Assembly (NCBI RefSeq): GCF_900172315.1
Contig: NZ_FWFV01000017.1
Span: forward strand, 1-49,920
Source: Palleronia marisminoris
Lineage (GTDB): Bacteria > Pseudomonadota > Alphaproteobacteria > Rhodobacterales > Rhodobacteraceae
Length of the DNA stretch: 49,920 nucleotides
Direction: 5' to 3'
Position 1 is the first letter of the stretch, and each line of letters opens with the position of its first letter. Position numbers and translations under genes: made by a program. The notes beneath the pieces were generated by a model. The model searched no databases, had not been told where the DNA came from, and worked only from the letters and a program-made list of their open reading frames with translations. Shown one piece after another: positions 41,188 to 49,920 of this stretch.

Positions 41188-42654
41188 ATGAACGGCCCTG
41201 ACCGAACCGCGCTCATCCTGGGTGGCGGACCGGCGGGCCTGACGGCGGCGTACGAGTTGCAGAAGCTCTCGCGCCCCGACCAGACCCTGCGTCCGGTCGT
41301 GTTCGAAGCCGACAGCCTTGTCGGCGGTATCTCACGCACCGAGCACAAGGATGGATACCGCTTCGATATCGGCGGCCACCGCTTCTTCACCAAGGTGCCC
41401 GAAGTGCAGGCGATGTGGGAGGAGATCCTCGGCGACGACTTCCTCACCCGTCCGCGGCGCAGCCGCATCTACTACCGCGGCAAGTTCTACGACTACCCGC
41501 TGAAGATCTTCAACGCGCTCGGCAATATCGGCCCCTACGAGGCGATGCGCATCATGCTGAGCTACGGCAAGTGGCGGGTCTTTCCCTCCAAGAAAGAGGA
41601 CAATTTCGAGGAATGGGTCATGAACCGCTTCGGCGGGCGGCTCTACATGCATTTCTTCCGCTCCTATACCGAGAAGGTCTGGGGCATCTCGCCGAAGGTC
41701 ATCCGCGCCGACTGGGCCGCGCAGCGGATCAAGAACCTGTCCTTGTCTAAGGCGGTCTGGAACGCGCTGTCGTCGGCGAACGACACCACCAGCCTGATCG
41801 AGGAATTCCAGTATCCCCGCCTCGGCCCCGGCATGATGTGGGAGAAGACCGCGGAGCGTGTCGAGGACAACGGCGGCGCGGTGCATCTCGAGACCCGGGT
41901 GGGCAAGGTGTTTCGCGAGGGAAACCGCGTGACCGGCGTCGAGGTCACGACGAACGGCGAGACCCGCATCGAACGGGGCGATCACGTGATCAGCTCGCTT
42001 GCGCTCGACACGCTGATCGGGACCTTCGATCCGCCGCCGCCGCCGCATGTGATCGAGGCGGCGCGGAAACTGCGCTACCGCGATTTCCTGATCGTCACGC
42101 TGGTGCTCGACCACCCCGACCCGTTTCCCGACAACTGGATCTACGTGCATTCGCCGGATGTGCAGGTCGGTCGAATCCAGAACTTCCGCGCCTGGTCGCC
42201 CGAAATGCTGTCGGACGAGGCCACCGCCTCGATCGGGATGGAGTATTTCTGCGCCGAGAACGACGCGCTGTGGTCGATGGAGGACGACGCCTTGACCCGG
42301 CTTGCCGCCGGGGAGCTCGAGCAGCTCGGCCTGGCGAAGGCAGAAAGCGTGACGGGCTCCTTCGTGATCCGCCAGCCCAAGGCCTACCCGGTCTATGACG
42401 AGCACTACCAGGAGGCGGTGGATACCATCGCGGACTGGATCAAGACGCTCGAGAATTTCGACACCGTGGGCCGCAACGGGCTTCATCGGTACAACAACCA
42501 GGACCATTCCATGCTCTCGGCGATGAAAGCCGCCGAGAACGCGTTCGGTGCGGATCACGATGTCTGGCACATCAATACCGAACGCTCCTACCACGAGGAG
42601 TTCATGCGCCCCGAGGAGGAGGTCGAGGAGGTGAAGAAGACCCGCGCGGGCTGA
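41188..42654 (+). CDS. FAD-dependent oxidoreductase resembling UDP-galactopyranose mutase
   Basis: A 488-residue flavoprotein. The dinucleotide-binding motif LILGGGPAGLTAAYEL is at 9-24, then GGISRT and DIGGHRFFTK (about 62-71). These are features of the amine-oxidase/UDP-galactopyranose mutase superfamily, and proteins of this length occur in many polysaccharide loci. It could make UDP-galactofuranose from the GalE product or desaturate/oxidise another sugar. Classical Glf is about 370-390 residues, so this is a longer relative and the assignment is loose. ATG 41188 follows GGGGAC; GTG 41173 is possible. Its 3' end overlaps a convergent glycosyltransferase by 53 bases. Confidence 0.78.
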   Translation: MNGPDRTALILGGGPAGLTAAYELQKLSRPDQTLRPVVFEADSLVGGISRTEHKDGYRFDIGGHRFFTKVPEVQAMWEEILGDDFLTRPRRSRIYYRGKFYDYPLKIFNALGNIGPYEAMRIMLSYGKWRVFPSKKEDNFEEWVMNRFGGRLYMHFFRSYTEKVWGISPKVIRADWAAQRIKNLSLSKAVWNALSSANDTTSLIEEFQYPRLGPGMMWEKTAERVEDNGGAVHLETRVGKVFREGNRVTGVEVTTNGETRIERGDHVISSLALDTLIGTFDPPPPPHVIEAARKLRYRDFLIVTLVLDHPDPFPDNWIYVHSPDVQVGRIQNFRAWSPEMLSDEATASIGMEYFCAENDALWSMEDDALTRLAAGELEQLGLAKAESVTGSFVIRQPKAYPVYDEHYQEAVDTIADWIKTLENFDTVGRNGLHRYNNQDHSMLSAMKAAENAFGADHDVWHINTERSYHEEFMRPEEEVEEVKKTRAG

Positions 42655-43618
42655 ACCGCTCGACCCACGCCCAGGCAAAGCCCATGCCTGCGCAGAGAAA
42701 ATGCACCCACAGCACGCCGACCGCCTGCACGCTGGCCGCCAGCCCCAACCGGCGGCGCACCAGGCGCAGGAAGCCGCGATTCTGCACCCCGAGCAGCCCG
42801 ATCGCGATCAGGATGGCGACCAGCGCGGGCCCGGGCACGACCGGCACCGCAAGCACCCCGAGCGCCGCCAGACCCGCCAGCACCACCGACACCTTGCCCG
42901 CCCGTCCCGCGTTCAGCATCGCCGCCGCGCCGTCATTGGCCGGATCGAGCAGCATCCGCGACCAAGGCAGGGCGCGATAGAGCAGATCCGCCCGGATCAT
43001 CGAGCGCAGCGTCCACCGCTTCAGATGGCTGCCCTGCAGATCGGGGTCCAGCCGCACGCGACGCCCCGCCCGCGCCAGCTCCATGCCGAGCGCCACGTCC
43101 TCGAGCAGGTGGCCGGGCTCGAACCCGCCCGCTTCCTCGAGATCGGCCCGCCGGATCGCCCCGATGCCGGCCCAGAAGCTCGTCACGTCGCCGGCCGCGT
43201 TCTGATGGGTGTGGTGGTGCAACAGGTTGCGCACGCGGCTGAGCGTGCCCGGGGCAGGGGGCGCGGCATCGTAGCTGCCGATCAGCCCCGCATGTTCGGG
43301 GTGGCCCGCGAAGAACCGCAGGATCCGGTCGCGAAGATCGCCGTGCAGCGCCACATCGGCGTCGATGAACAGGATCACCGGGGCCGTCGTCTCCGCGACG
43401 CCCTGATTGCGGGCGGCCGCCGCCCCGACACCGCCTTCCGTGTGCAAAAGCCGCGCCCCGTGGGCCTGCGCGATCCGCGGCGTGGCATCCTGCGAGCCGT
43501 CATCGACGACCACGACCTCGTCCGGGCCGAACCCCGCGGCGCGGATTCCCCGAAGGCAGGCGCCGAGCGTGGCGGCCGCATCGCGCGCGGGCACGACGAT
43601 TTCGAGCGGGAGGCCCAT
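42602..43618 (-). CDS. glycosyltransferase family 2 with C-terminal membrane helices
   Basis: A 338-residue protein. LPLEIVVPARDAAATLGACL (3-22), VVVVDDGSQD and LFIDADVALHGDL (the DxD) mark the GT-A domain, followed by FEPGHLLEDVALGMELARAG with the ED pair. Two hydrophobic stretches near 225-265 and 290-315 anchor it in the membrane. ATG 43618 follows GAGGAGA. It lies 55 bases after rmlA on the same strand, so it may be the rhamnosyltransferase of the rml operon (inference). The last 16 residues (a Pro/Arg/Ser tail) are antisense to the FAD gene and look like read-through. Confidence 0.86.
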   Translation of the reverse strand: MGLPLEIVVPARDAAATLGACLRGIRAAGFGPDEVVVVDDGSQDATPRIAQAHGARLLHTEGGVGAAAARNQGVAETTAPVILFIDADVALHGDLRDRILRFFAGHPEHAGLIGSYDAAPPAPGTLSRVRNLLHHHTHQNAAGDVTSFWAGIGAIRRADLEEAGGFEPGHLLEDVALGMELARAGRRVRLDPDLQGSHLKRWTLRSMIRADLLYRALPWSRMLLDPANDGAAAMLNAGRAGKVSVVLAGLAALGVLAVPVVPGPALVAILIAIGLLGVQNRGFLRLVRRRLGLAASVQAVGVLWVHFLCAGMGFAWAWVERFSPRGSSSPPRPPPRGA

Positions 43619-43673
43619 GTCGTCTCCTCGAGTTCCCGGTGCCTCCAAGGATCGGCTTGGGGACAGGGGTCGC

Positions 43674-44549
43674 CTAATCCGTTCGGCAACTCAACAGGTA
43701 GCGTCCGTAGGCCGTCTTGCCGAAAATCTCCGCCCGCGCCTCAAGTTGCGCGCGGTCGATCCAGCCCAGAGCATAGGCGATCTCGTCCGGTGAGCCGGTC
43801 TGCAGGCCCTGCCGCTCGGTCAGGGTCCGCACGAAGTTTCCGGCGTCCAGAAGCGAGGCGTGGGTGCCGGTGTCGAGCCAGGCATAGCCCCGCCCCATGG
43901 TCTCGACCGACAGCGCGCCGTCGGCAAGGTAGCCTTCCAGAAGCGTCGTGATCTCCAGCTCGCCCCGCGCCGAGGGCGCGACCTTCCTCGCGCGTGCAGG
44001 CGCGGTCCCGTCCAGGAAGTACAGCCCCGTCACGGCGAAGGACGAGGGCGGCACCTCGGGCTTCTCGATGATCCGCGTGGCGCGCCCCGCCTCGTCGAAG
44101 GCCACCACGCCGTAGCGTTCGGGATCGGCCACGTGATAGCCGAAGACGGTCCCGCCCCCGGTCCGGGCGTCGGCGGCCGCCAGAAGCTCGGGCAGCCCGT
44201 GGCCGAAGAAGATGTTGTCGCCCAGGACCATGGCCGAGGGCGCGCCGTCCAGGAAATCCTCGGCCAGGATATAGGCCTGCGCCAGGCCCTCGGGGGAGGG
44301 TTGCTCGATGAAGGTCAGGGACAGGCCCCACTGGCTGCCATCGCCCAGGGTGCGCTGGAACTGGTCGCGGTCCTGGGGCGTGGTGATGACGCAGATCTCG
44401 CGGATGCCCGTCAGCATCAGGACCGACAGCGGATAGTAGATCATCGGCTTGTCGTAGATCGGCAGCAGCTGCTTCGAGATCCCCATGGTGATCGGGTAGA
44501 GCCGCGAGCCCGTGCCGCCGGCCAGGATGATGCCCTTGCGTGTCGTCAT
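43674..44549 (-). CDS. rmlA: glucose-1-phosphate thymidylyltransferase
   Basis: A 291-residue enzyme making dTDP-glucose, the first step towards dTDP-L-rhamnose. The nucleotide-binding [11 protein letters not shown] is at 9-19, the KPMIYYP segment at about 34-40, VLGDNIFFG at about 108-116, IEKP at about 161-164 and [10 protein letters not shown] near 222-231. Length and motifs are standard. ATG 44549 lies one base after the rmlD stop. It is the last of the four rml genes. Confidence 0.97.
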   Translation of the reverse strand: MTTRKGIILAGGTGSRLYPITMGISKQLLPIYDKPMIYYPLSVLMLTGIREICVITTPQDRDQFQRTLGDGSQWGLSLTFIEQPSPEGLAQAYILAEDFLDGAPSAMVLGDNIFFGHGLPELLAAADARTGGGTVFGYHVADPERYGVVAFDEAGRATRIIEKPEVPPSSFAVTGLYFLDGTAPARARKVAPSARGELEITTLLEGYLADGALSVETMGRGYAWLDTGTHASLLDAGNFVRTLTERQGLQTGSPDEIAYALGWIDRAQLEARAEIFGKTAYGRYLLSCRTD

Positions 44550-44550
44550 T

Positions 44551-45402
44551 CTAATCGGTCTCCGTCAGGACGCGGGTCACCTCGCCCAGCGACCGGCGCC
44601 AGTCGGGGCGCCCGATGCCGAACGCCTCGGCCGTGGTGGAACAGTCGAGCCGCGAATTGAGCGGGCGGCGCGCCGGGGTGGGATACTCGGCCGTGGGAAT
44701 GGCCGTGACCGCGACCTTGCGCCCGGCGGCGGCGAAGATGGCCTCGGCGAACCCCTTCCAGCTCGTGTCGGGCGCCCCCGAGAGATGATAGGTGCCCGAC
44801 AGCTCCGGCGCGTCGTCCAGCCGGCGGGCGATGACCAGGCAGGCCTCGGCGACGCTGCTGGCCGGGGTGGGGCCGCCAACCTGGTCCTCGACGATATCGA
44901 GCGTGTCGCGCGTCTGGGACAGGCGCAGCATCGTCCTGACGAAGTTCGCCCCGTGGGCCGAGAAGACCCAGCTCGTGCGCAGGATCGCATGGGGGCCGCC
45001 GGCCGCGCGCACGGCCTCTTCCCCCGCCAGCTTGCTCTGCCCGTAGGTGTTGAGGGGGCCCGTCGGGTCGCCCGGCGCGAAGGGGGCATCCTCGCCGCCG
45101 TCGAAGACGTAATCCGTCGAGATATGGACGAACGGGATGCCAAGCTCGGCCGCGGCGCGGGCCATCGCGGCCGGCGCCTCGCCGTTCACGGCATGGGCGA
45201 GGGCCGCCTCGTCCTCGGCCCGGTCCACCGCCGTGTAGGCGGTCGCGTTGATGATCGCTGCGGGGCGGTGCGCCCGGATCGCCTCGGCGCAGGCTCCGGC
45301 ATGGGCGACATCGACCTCCGATCGCCCGAGGAACGTCGCCGCGGGCGCAAGATCGGCCAGTTCGCGCGCCACCTGGCCGGTCCGTCCGAAGACCAGGATC
45401 AC
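44551..45402 (-). CDS. rmlD: dTDP-4-dehydrorhamnose reductase
   Basis: A 283-residue short-chain reductase that completes dTDP-L-rhamnose. The N-terminal [14 protein letters not shown] (2-15) binds NAD(P)H, STDYVFDG lies at about 96-103 and YGQSKLAGE (the YxxxK pair) at about 119-127. The frame is open to 45480, but GTG 45402 overlaps the rmlB stop (GTGA) and gives the normal N-terminus. The four-base overlap suggests translational coupling. Confidence 0.96.
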   Translation of the reverse strand: MILVFGRTGQVARELADLAPAATFLGRSEVDVAHAGACAEAIRAHRPAAIINATAYTAVDRAEDEAALAHAVNGEAPAAMARAAAELGIPFVHISTDYVFDGGEDAPFAPGDPTGPLNTYGQSKLAGEEAVRAAGGPHAILRTSWVFSAHGANFVRTMLRLSQTRDTLDIVEDQVGGPTPASSVAEACLVIARRLDDAPELSGTYHLSGAPDTSWKGFAEAIFAAAGRKVAVTAIPTAEYPTPARRPLNSRLDCSTTAEAFGIGRPDWRRSLGEVTRVLTETD

Positions 45403-46448
45403 GACGCCACGCCCAGCCGGGTGCCGACGCCCTCGCGGGACTGGAGCGCGCGCCACCAATCCTCGTTGTCGAGATACCACTGGACGGTCTTCGCCAGCCC
45501 TTCCTCGACCGTGACCGACGGATGCCAGCCCAGTTCATCGCGGACGCGCGCGGGATCGATGGCATAGCGCGCGTCGTGGCCGGGGCGATCGGTGACGAAG
45601 GCGATCTGCTCGGCATAGGAGCCGCCTTCCCTCGGGCGCTTCTCGTCGAGGATCGCGCAAAGCGCCCTGACCAGGTCGAGATTGGTCCACTCGTTCTCGC
45701 CGCCGATATTGTAGCTGCGCCCGACCTGCCCCTTTTCCACCACCAGAAGAAGCGCGTCGGCGTGATCCTCGACGTAAAGCCAGTCGCGCACGTTCGACCC
45801 GTCGCCGTAGATCGGCAGCGCCTTGCCCGCCAGCGCGTTCAGGATCGTGACCGGGATCAGCTTTTCGGGGAAGTGGTAGGGGCCGTAATTGTTCGAGCAA
45901 TTGGTCAGGACCACCGGCAGCCCGTATGTCTCGTGCCAGGCCCGGACGAGGTGGTCCGAGGCCGCCTTGGAGGCCGAATAGGGCGAGCGGGGGTCGTAGG
46001 GCGTTTCTTCGGTGAACTTCAGGGAGGGGTCCGCGGGCAGCGAGCCATAGACCTCGTCCGTCGAGATGTGGTGGAAGCGGAACGCCTCGGGCCGCCCGGC
46101 ATGGGTCCAGTAGGCGCGCGCCGCCTCGAGCAGGGTGTAGGTGCCGGTCACGTTGGTCTCGACGAAGGTGCCGGGCGCGTCGATGGAGCGGTCCACATGG
46201 CTTTCGGCGGCAAGATGCATGACGGCATCGGGCGCGTGCTCGGCAAAGATCCGGTCGAGTGCGGCGCGGTCGCGGATGTCGGCCTCGACGAAGCTGTAGC
46301 CGGGCGCATCGGCGACCGTGGCCACGTTGGCCTTGCAGGCGGCGTAGGTCAGCGCGTCGAGATTGACCACCTCATGCCCGCGCGCCACGGCCAGCCGCAC
46401 CACCGCCGAGCCGATGAAGCCCATGCCTCCGGTGACGAGTATCTTCAT
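45399..46448 (-). CDS. rmlB: dTDP-glucose 4,6-dehydratase
   Basis: A 349-residue NAD-dependent dehydratase forming dTDP-4-keto-6-deoxyglucose. TGGMGFIGS is at 6-14, [10 protein letters not shown] near 79-88, STDEVYG near 124-130 (with the catalytic Asp-Glu pair) and YSASKAASD near 150-158. ATG 46448 overlaps the rmlC stop by four bases (ATGA). The frame continues upstream inside rmlC but is only the out-of-phase shadow. It is standard in length. Confidence 0.97.
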   Translation of the reverse strand: MKILVTGGMGFIGSAVVRLAVARGHEVVNLDALTYAACKANVATVADAPGYSFVEADIRDRAALDRIFAEHAPDAVMHLAAESHVDRSIDAPGTFVETNVTGTYTLLEAARAYWTHAGRPEAFRFHHISTDEVYGSLPADPSLKFTEETPYDPRSPYSASKAASDHLVRAWHETYGLPVVLTNCSNNYGPYHFPEKLIPVTILNALAGKALPIYGDGSNVRDWLYVEDHADALLLVVEKGQVGRSYNIGGENEWTNLDLVRALCAILDEKRPREGGSYAEQIAFVTDRPGHDARYAIDPARVRDELGWHPSVTVEEGLAKTVQWYLDNEDWWRALQSREGVGTRLGVAS

Positions 46449-47008
46449 GCACCCTCCCAGGTGAACGGGCTGTCGAGATCGGCAAGCAGGGGGGCGGCGG
46501 CGTCCTTGTCCGAAAGGACCGGCGCCCCGGACAGCGGCCAGTCGATGCCGAGATCGGGATCGTCCCACCTGACGCTGCCTTCGGTGTCGGGGGCGTAGAC
46601 GTCCGAGCACTTGTAGACGATCTCCGTCCCCGGCTCGAGCGTCACGAAGCCATGCGCGAAACCGGCCGGGATATAGAGCTGCCGGCCGTTCTCGAAGCTC
46701 AGCTCCACCCCGACCCACTGCCCGTAGCTCGCCGAGCCCCGCCGGATGTCCACCGCCACGTCGAAAAGCCGCCCCCGGCCGCATCGCACCAGCTTCGCCT
46801 GTGCATGCGGCGCCGCCTGGAAATGCAGGCCCCGCACCGTGCCGGCCGCCTCCGAGAGCGAATGGTTGTCCTGCACGAACTCGACGTCGATCCCGGCCCG
46901 GGCCATGCGCGACCGCGACCACGTCTCGGCGAAGAACCCCCGGGCGTCGCCGAAGCGCCGGGGCGTGACACAGAACACATCGGGCAGGGACGTCGCTTCG
47001 ATATTCAT
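46445..47008 (-). CDS. rmlC: dTDP-4-dehydrorhamnose 3,5-epimerase
   Basis: A 187-residue cupin enzyme. RGFFAETW (23-30), QDNHSLS (46-52), VRGLHFQ (58-64, with the catalytic His) and IPAGFAHGF (about 112-120) are the family motifs. It is the first gene of rmlCBDA, all four overlapping or one base apart. In roseobacters a plasmid-borne rhamnose operon of this kind is the hallmark of biofilm plasmids, where loss abolishes attachment. ATG 47008 has only a weak ribosome site. Confidence 0.96.
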   Translation of the reverse strand: MNIEATSLPDVFCVTPRRFGDARGFFAETWSRSRMARAGIDVEFVQDNHSLSEAAGTVRGLHFQAAPHAQAKLVRCGRGRLFDVAVDIRRGSASYGQWVGVELSFENGRQLYIPAGFAHGFVTLEPGTEIVYKCSDVYAPDTEGSVRWDDPDLGIDWPLSGAPVLSDKDAAAPLLADLDSPFTWEGA

Positions 47009-47266
47009 GCGACTTGCTTACAGGACCCATTCCGCCCCCGAAACCGGATACACGGCACCCTCACCCCGGGAGCGGGGCGTGAGATCCTCGCGCCGGCCGC
47101 GATCCGTCCCGGAGTCTACCCAGCCCCGAGACGGTCAAGAGCGGTAGACCCGCGCCGTTCCACCCAGCCGCGAGGGCACGAAACGAGTGTCTTCCCGTGC
47201 CCGCGACGGCCGACCTATAATGGCGGTTATGTGAAAATACGGGCGATTGCGCCGAACTTTCGAGGA

Positions 47267-48616
47267 TCAGTTGTTCTCCGTCACTCTCGCGATCGAGATC
47301 AGGTTCGGCAGCGCCTGGCTGACGGCGCGGTTCCAGACGGTGATCGGCTGGCTCTCGATGAAGACGATGTCGTTCGGGCGCATCTCGAACTGCGTGGCGA
47401 GCACGAGGTTGATCGCGTTCGACGCGTTCAACCGCCAGGCCACGACGGTATCGCCACCGGAAGAGGGGCGCAGCACGTAGATCTCGCGGGGGTTGCCCGT
47501 CTCGACCTCGAAACCGCCGGTCTCGTAGAGCACGTCGGCCAGGGTCGCCTGGCGGCCATAGGGCAGCGGGAACCGCGATTGGGTCTCGACCTCGCCGGCA
47601 AGATAGACGTAGTCGCGCGCCTCGGCGCCAAGTTCGGTCCGCGCCAGGAAATTGTCGCGCTGCTCGTTGAGCGCGGCGCGGCGCAGCGAGATCTCGGTCT
47701 GAAGCTGGTCGAGCGCCGCGGCCTGGGCCTCCTGGCGCAGCGAGATCACGTCGATCTGCTGCTCGTAGAACTGCAGCGCCCGGTCGAGATCGTAGGTCGT
47801 GTCCACGTAGACCGCATCGCCGGCCAACAGGGTGGTGTTCCGCAGGTCGGGATTGCTCAGATATTCCTCGTAGGGAATCTGGTAGAGCGTGCCGTCGCGA
47901 TAGATGCGGATCAGGGCGAATTCCTCGTCCGGCACGGTGACGCCGCCTGCGGCGGCGACGGCTTCCCCGAGGTCGAGGCGGGTCAGGGTGATCGGCACCA
48001 GCGCGGTCTGCGCCACGGCGCCGCCCACGACCACGCGCTTCGAGTTGAACTCGGCCACTTCAAGCGAGAAGGCCGGGTTGAAGCCGGCCTCGACGAGGGC
48101 CTGGAAGACCTCGGCCTCGGCCTCTTCGAGGGTCAGGCCGCCAAGCTGAACCGAGCCCACATCGGGGATCGAGATCGTGCCGTCGTCACGCACGGTATAG
48201 CCCTGGCGCTGGTTCTGCGCGGCCAGAAGGCCCGAAAGCTCTTCGACGGTCGACGAGGCGGCCTTGGTGGCCAGAAGCACCATGTCGCCCACGCCGATCT
48301 CGTAGGGGCCGGGATCCACCGGGGGCGGCAGGCGCAGGTTGGCGGACTGGCGCTGCTCGTTCGGCACGAAGGGCTGCGCGGGCAGGCCGACATTTCCGCT
48401 CGTCGAGCCGCCGCCGGTTGCGGCGTAGAAGACCTGCGGAAGGCTCATCGGGGTGTAGGGCGCACTGTTCGCGATCTGGACGGTGCGGGTGGTGATCTCG
48501 ACCACTTCCACGTTTGCGGTGGTGTTGCGCAGGCCGACTTCCGGGTTGACGTAGGTGATGCCGCATCCCGCCAGAAGGAAAAGCGCGATCACTGCGCCGC
48601 TTACATACCGCTTCAT
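47267..48616 (-). CDS. polysaccharide export outer-membrane lipoprotein (Wza/GumB type)
   Basis: A 449-residue export channel protein. The lipoprotein signal ends in LLAGC (Cys18). GPYEIGVGDMVLLATK (about 103-118) opens the PES domain, which is followed by soluble ligand-binding (SLBB) domains (DDGTISIPDVGSVQLGGLTLEEAE, and later VYLAGEV...LADVLYETGGF). A coiled segment (RQEAQAAALDQLQTEISLRRAAL) sits between them. It should form the outer-membrane exit pore and dock with the Wzc-like protein (16191-18335). The frame is open to 49189, but ATG 48616 starts the signal. It is divergent from phosphomannomutase. Confidence 0.93.
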   Translation of the reverse strand: MKRYVSGAVIALFLLAGCGITYVNPEVGLRNTTANVEVVEITTRTVQIANSAPYTPMSLPQVFYAATGGGSTSGNVGLPAQPFVPNEQRQSANLRLPPPVDPGPYEIGVGDMVLLATKAASSTVEELSGLLAAQNQRQGYTVRDDGTISIPDVGSVQLGGLTLEEAEAEVFQALVEAGFNPAFSLEVAEFNSKRVVVGGAVAQTALVPITLTRLDLGEAVAAAGGVTVPDEEFALIRIYRDGTLYQIPYEEYLSNPDLRNTTLLAGDAVYVDTTYDLDRALQFYEQQIDVISLRQEAQAAALDQLQTEISLRRAALNEQRDNFLARTELGAEARDYVYLAGEVETQSRFPLPYGRQATLADVLYETGGFEVETGNPREIYVLRPSSGGDTVVAWRLNASNAINLVLATQFEMRPNDIVFIESQPITVWNRAVSQALPNLISIARVTENN

Positions 48617-48899
48617 TCGTCTTCGCTCCCCGAACCTCGTCGCCTGCGCATCGATGCACCGTTTGCACCGGCTGCCGCAATCGCGATCGCCGTCGTTTGG
48701 ACTTACTCTTATGGACAGCCGGACGGGAGGGCAAAACGTCGGCCTCCTTCCGTGGGCCTCGCTTGCAAGGCGATGCCATTTTGCCACTGCGCCTCCTTGG
48801 CGGCCCGATCCCGCTATGGACCTTGGACAGGCGGCGGCATTCCGCTGGACAGGCCGGGTCGAGATGAGGGTCGGGCACGAATCAAGGGGCGAGGGGGCG
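48617..48899. promoter_or_regulatory. divergent promoter region between wza and phosphomannomutase genes
   Basis: No gene is seen in these 283 bases. On the minus strand TTGCCC (48729-48734) and ATAAGA (48707-48712), 16 bases apart, form a weak promoter candidate for the export gene. GGACAGGC occurs twice, at about 48826 and 48848, close to the phosphomannomutase start. Confidence 0.35.
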
Positions 48900-49920
48900 A
48901 TGGCACCGAAATTCGGAACGAGCGGTCTGAGGGGCCTCGTGACGGAGCTGACGGACGAGGTCGTGCAGGGCCATGTGGCCGCGTTCCTGACCGCCTGCCC
49001 CCATGGTGGACGGGTCTTCGTGGGGCGCGACCTGCGCCCCTCTTCGCCCGGCATCGCCGCGACCGTGATCCGCACGATCCGCGCGGCGGGGCTGGAGGCG
49101 GTCGAGTGCGGTGCGCTGCCGACCCCGGCGCTGGCGCAGGCCGCGATGGCAGCGGGCGGGGCGGCGGTGATGGTCACCGGCAGCCACATCCCCGCCGACC
49201 GGAACGGCCTGAAATTCTACGTGCCGGGCGGTGAGATCACCAAGGCGGACGAGGCGCGCATCCTCGCCGCCCATGAAGCCGGTCAGACCCCTGCCCCCGG
49301 CGATGGCCCCCTGATCAAAGCCGACGCCCTCGCCGCCTATGCCGACCGGCTCGCCGACGCCTTCGAGGGCGCGCTGACCGGGCTGACGATCGGCATCTAC
49401 CGCCATTCCTCGGTCGCGCGCGACGTGATCGAAGACGTGCTGACCCGCCTCGGGGCCGAGACCCTCCCCCTCGGCCATTCGGACAGCTTCATCCCCGTCG
49501 ACACCGAAGCCGTGGACCCCGACACGCGCAAGATGCTGGCCGGCTGGTGCGCCGAACACCGGCTCGACGCCGTGGTCTCGACCGATGGCGATGGCGACCG
49601 GCCGATGGTGGCGGACGGGTCGGGCCGGATCGTGCCGGGCGACGTGCTGGGGGTCCTGACGGCGCAGTACCTGGGCGCGCGGATCGTAATCACACCGGTC
49701 TCGTCGAACGACATGGTCAACCGGGTGGGCTTCGACCGGGTCGAGATGACGAAGATCGGCTCGCCCTTCGTGATCGCCGCGATGGAGGCGATCCTTGCCG
49801 CAGACGCGCAGGCGAAGGTCGTGGGGTTCGAGGCGAATGGCGGGTTCCTGCTGGGGTTCGAGGCGCAGGGCCTCGCGCCGCTGATGACCCGCGACGGCCT
49901 TCTGCCGATCGTGGCCCCGC
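48900..49920 (+). CDS. manB: phosphomannomutase/phosphoglucomutase, N-terminal part (continues at base 1)
   Basis: The first 340 codons of the enzyme whose end lies at 1-468; on the circle it is 453 residues. GTSGLRG (6-12) is the first phosphate loop, TGSHIPADRNG (93-103) carries the catalytic Ser95 and DGDGDRP (229-235) binds magnesium. The TGSHIP form of the active-site loop is typical of this phosphomannomutase subgroup. ATG 48900 follows GGGGCGAGGGGG. It converts mannose-6-phosphate to mannose-1-phosphate, and manC completes GDP-mannose. Confidence 0.92.
   Translation, partial: MAPKFGTSGLRGLVTELTDEVVQGHVAAFLTACPHGGRVFVGRDLRPSSPGIAATVIRTIRAAGLEAVECGALPTPALAQAAMAAGGAAVMVTGSHIPADRNGLKFYVPGGEITKADEARILAAHEAGQTPAPGDGPLIKADALAAYADRLADAFEGALTGLTIGIYRHSSVARDVIEDVLTRLGAETLPLGHSDSFIPVDTEAVDPDTRKMLAGWCAEHRLDAVVSTDGDGDRPMVADGSGRIVPGDVLGVLTAQYLGARIVITPVSSNDMVNRVGFDRVEMTKIGSPFVIAAMEAILAADAQAKVVGFEANGGFLLGFEAQGLAPLMTRDGLLPIVAP
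49794..49920. repeat. terminal direct repeat, right copy (circular contig overlap)
   Basis: Identical to bases 1-127. Joining the two copies gives an uninterrupted phosphomannomutase gene, which is the strongest sign that the molecule is a circle of about 49,793 bp. Confidence 0.95.

Noticed and set aside
47216-47221. Perfect TATAAT on the plus strand between rmlC and wza
   Set aside because: No acceptable -35 element lies at a suitable spacing, and transcription would run antisense into the export gene.
1-49920. CRISPR array, insertion sequence, integron or prophage
   Set aside because: No regularly spaced repeats with spacers, no transposase or integrase motif, and no phage structural genes other than the single tailspike-like protein were seen.

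Overview
The window is almost certainly one complete circular replicon. Bases 1-127 are repeated exactly at 49794-49920, and the phosphomannomutase gene that runs off the right end (from 48900) continues in frame at base 1 and stops at 468. This is the usual result of writing a circular contig as a line, and gives a circle of about 49,793 bp. High GC, a RepA initiator of the alphaproteobacterial RPA type, ParA with an N-terminal DNA-binding domain, ParB and a plasmid-borne rmlCBDA rhamnose operon all suggest a Rhodobacterales (roseobacter-group) plasmid of the 'biofilm plasmid' kind. I saw no rRNA, tRNA, CRISPR array, insertion sequence, relaxase or conjugation gene.

Maintenance: repA (21417-22415) has three 22-bp iteron-like repeats in front of it (21283-21348). 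It is divergent from parA-parB (21025 to 18466, minus strand). Four copies of the palindrome GTTTCGCATGCGAAAC are probable parS sites: three between parA and parB, one just after repA. A Phd/VapC toxin-antitoxin pair (2650 to 2002, minus) may stabilise the plasmid.

Precursor supply: phosphomannomutase and manC (GDP-mannose), ugd and lpsL (UDP-glucuronate, UDP-galacturonate), galE (UDP-galactose), rmlC-rmlB-rmlD-rmlA (dTDP-rhamnose), and a fused sat-cysC that makes PAPS, the sulfate donor.

Assembly and export: the window holds a nearly full Wzx/Wzy-dependent exopolysaccharide system. It has an ExoY-type initiating sugar-phosphate transferase (11038), a Wzx flippase (11875), a Wzy polymerase (23932), a Wzc-like co-polymerase/BY-kinase (18335, minus) and a Wza-like outer membrane lipoprotein (48616, minus). 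There are several glycosyltransferases (13264, 16032 minus, PssD/PssE-like 22851-23785, 32018, 34746 minus, 36886, 43618 minus), a deacetylase, a methyltransferase, an ABC exporter and an FAD enzyme resembling UDP-galactopyranose mutase. Two PAPS sulfotransferases (14407 and 25209) together with sat-cysC point to a sulfated, acidic, rhamnose- and mannose-containing polymer.

The most unusual part is 26.1-32 kb. A Tat-exported right-handed beta-helix protein and a large phage-tailspike-like beta-helix protein lie side by side. Between them is a low-gene-density stretch containing a small ORF with a good ribosome binding site behind a leader that can form three perfect hairpins. A perfect CtrA-type site (TTAA-N7-TTAA) lies in the 0.6-kb promoter region ahead of the ExoY-like gene, suggesting that synthesis is tied to the CtrA motile-to-sessile switch.
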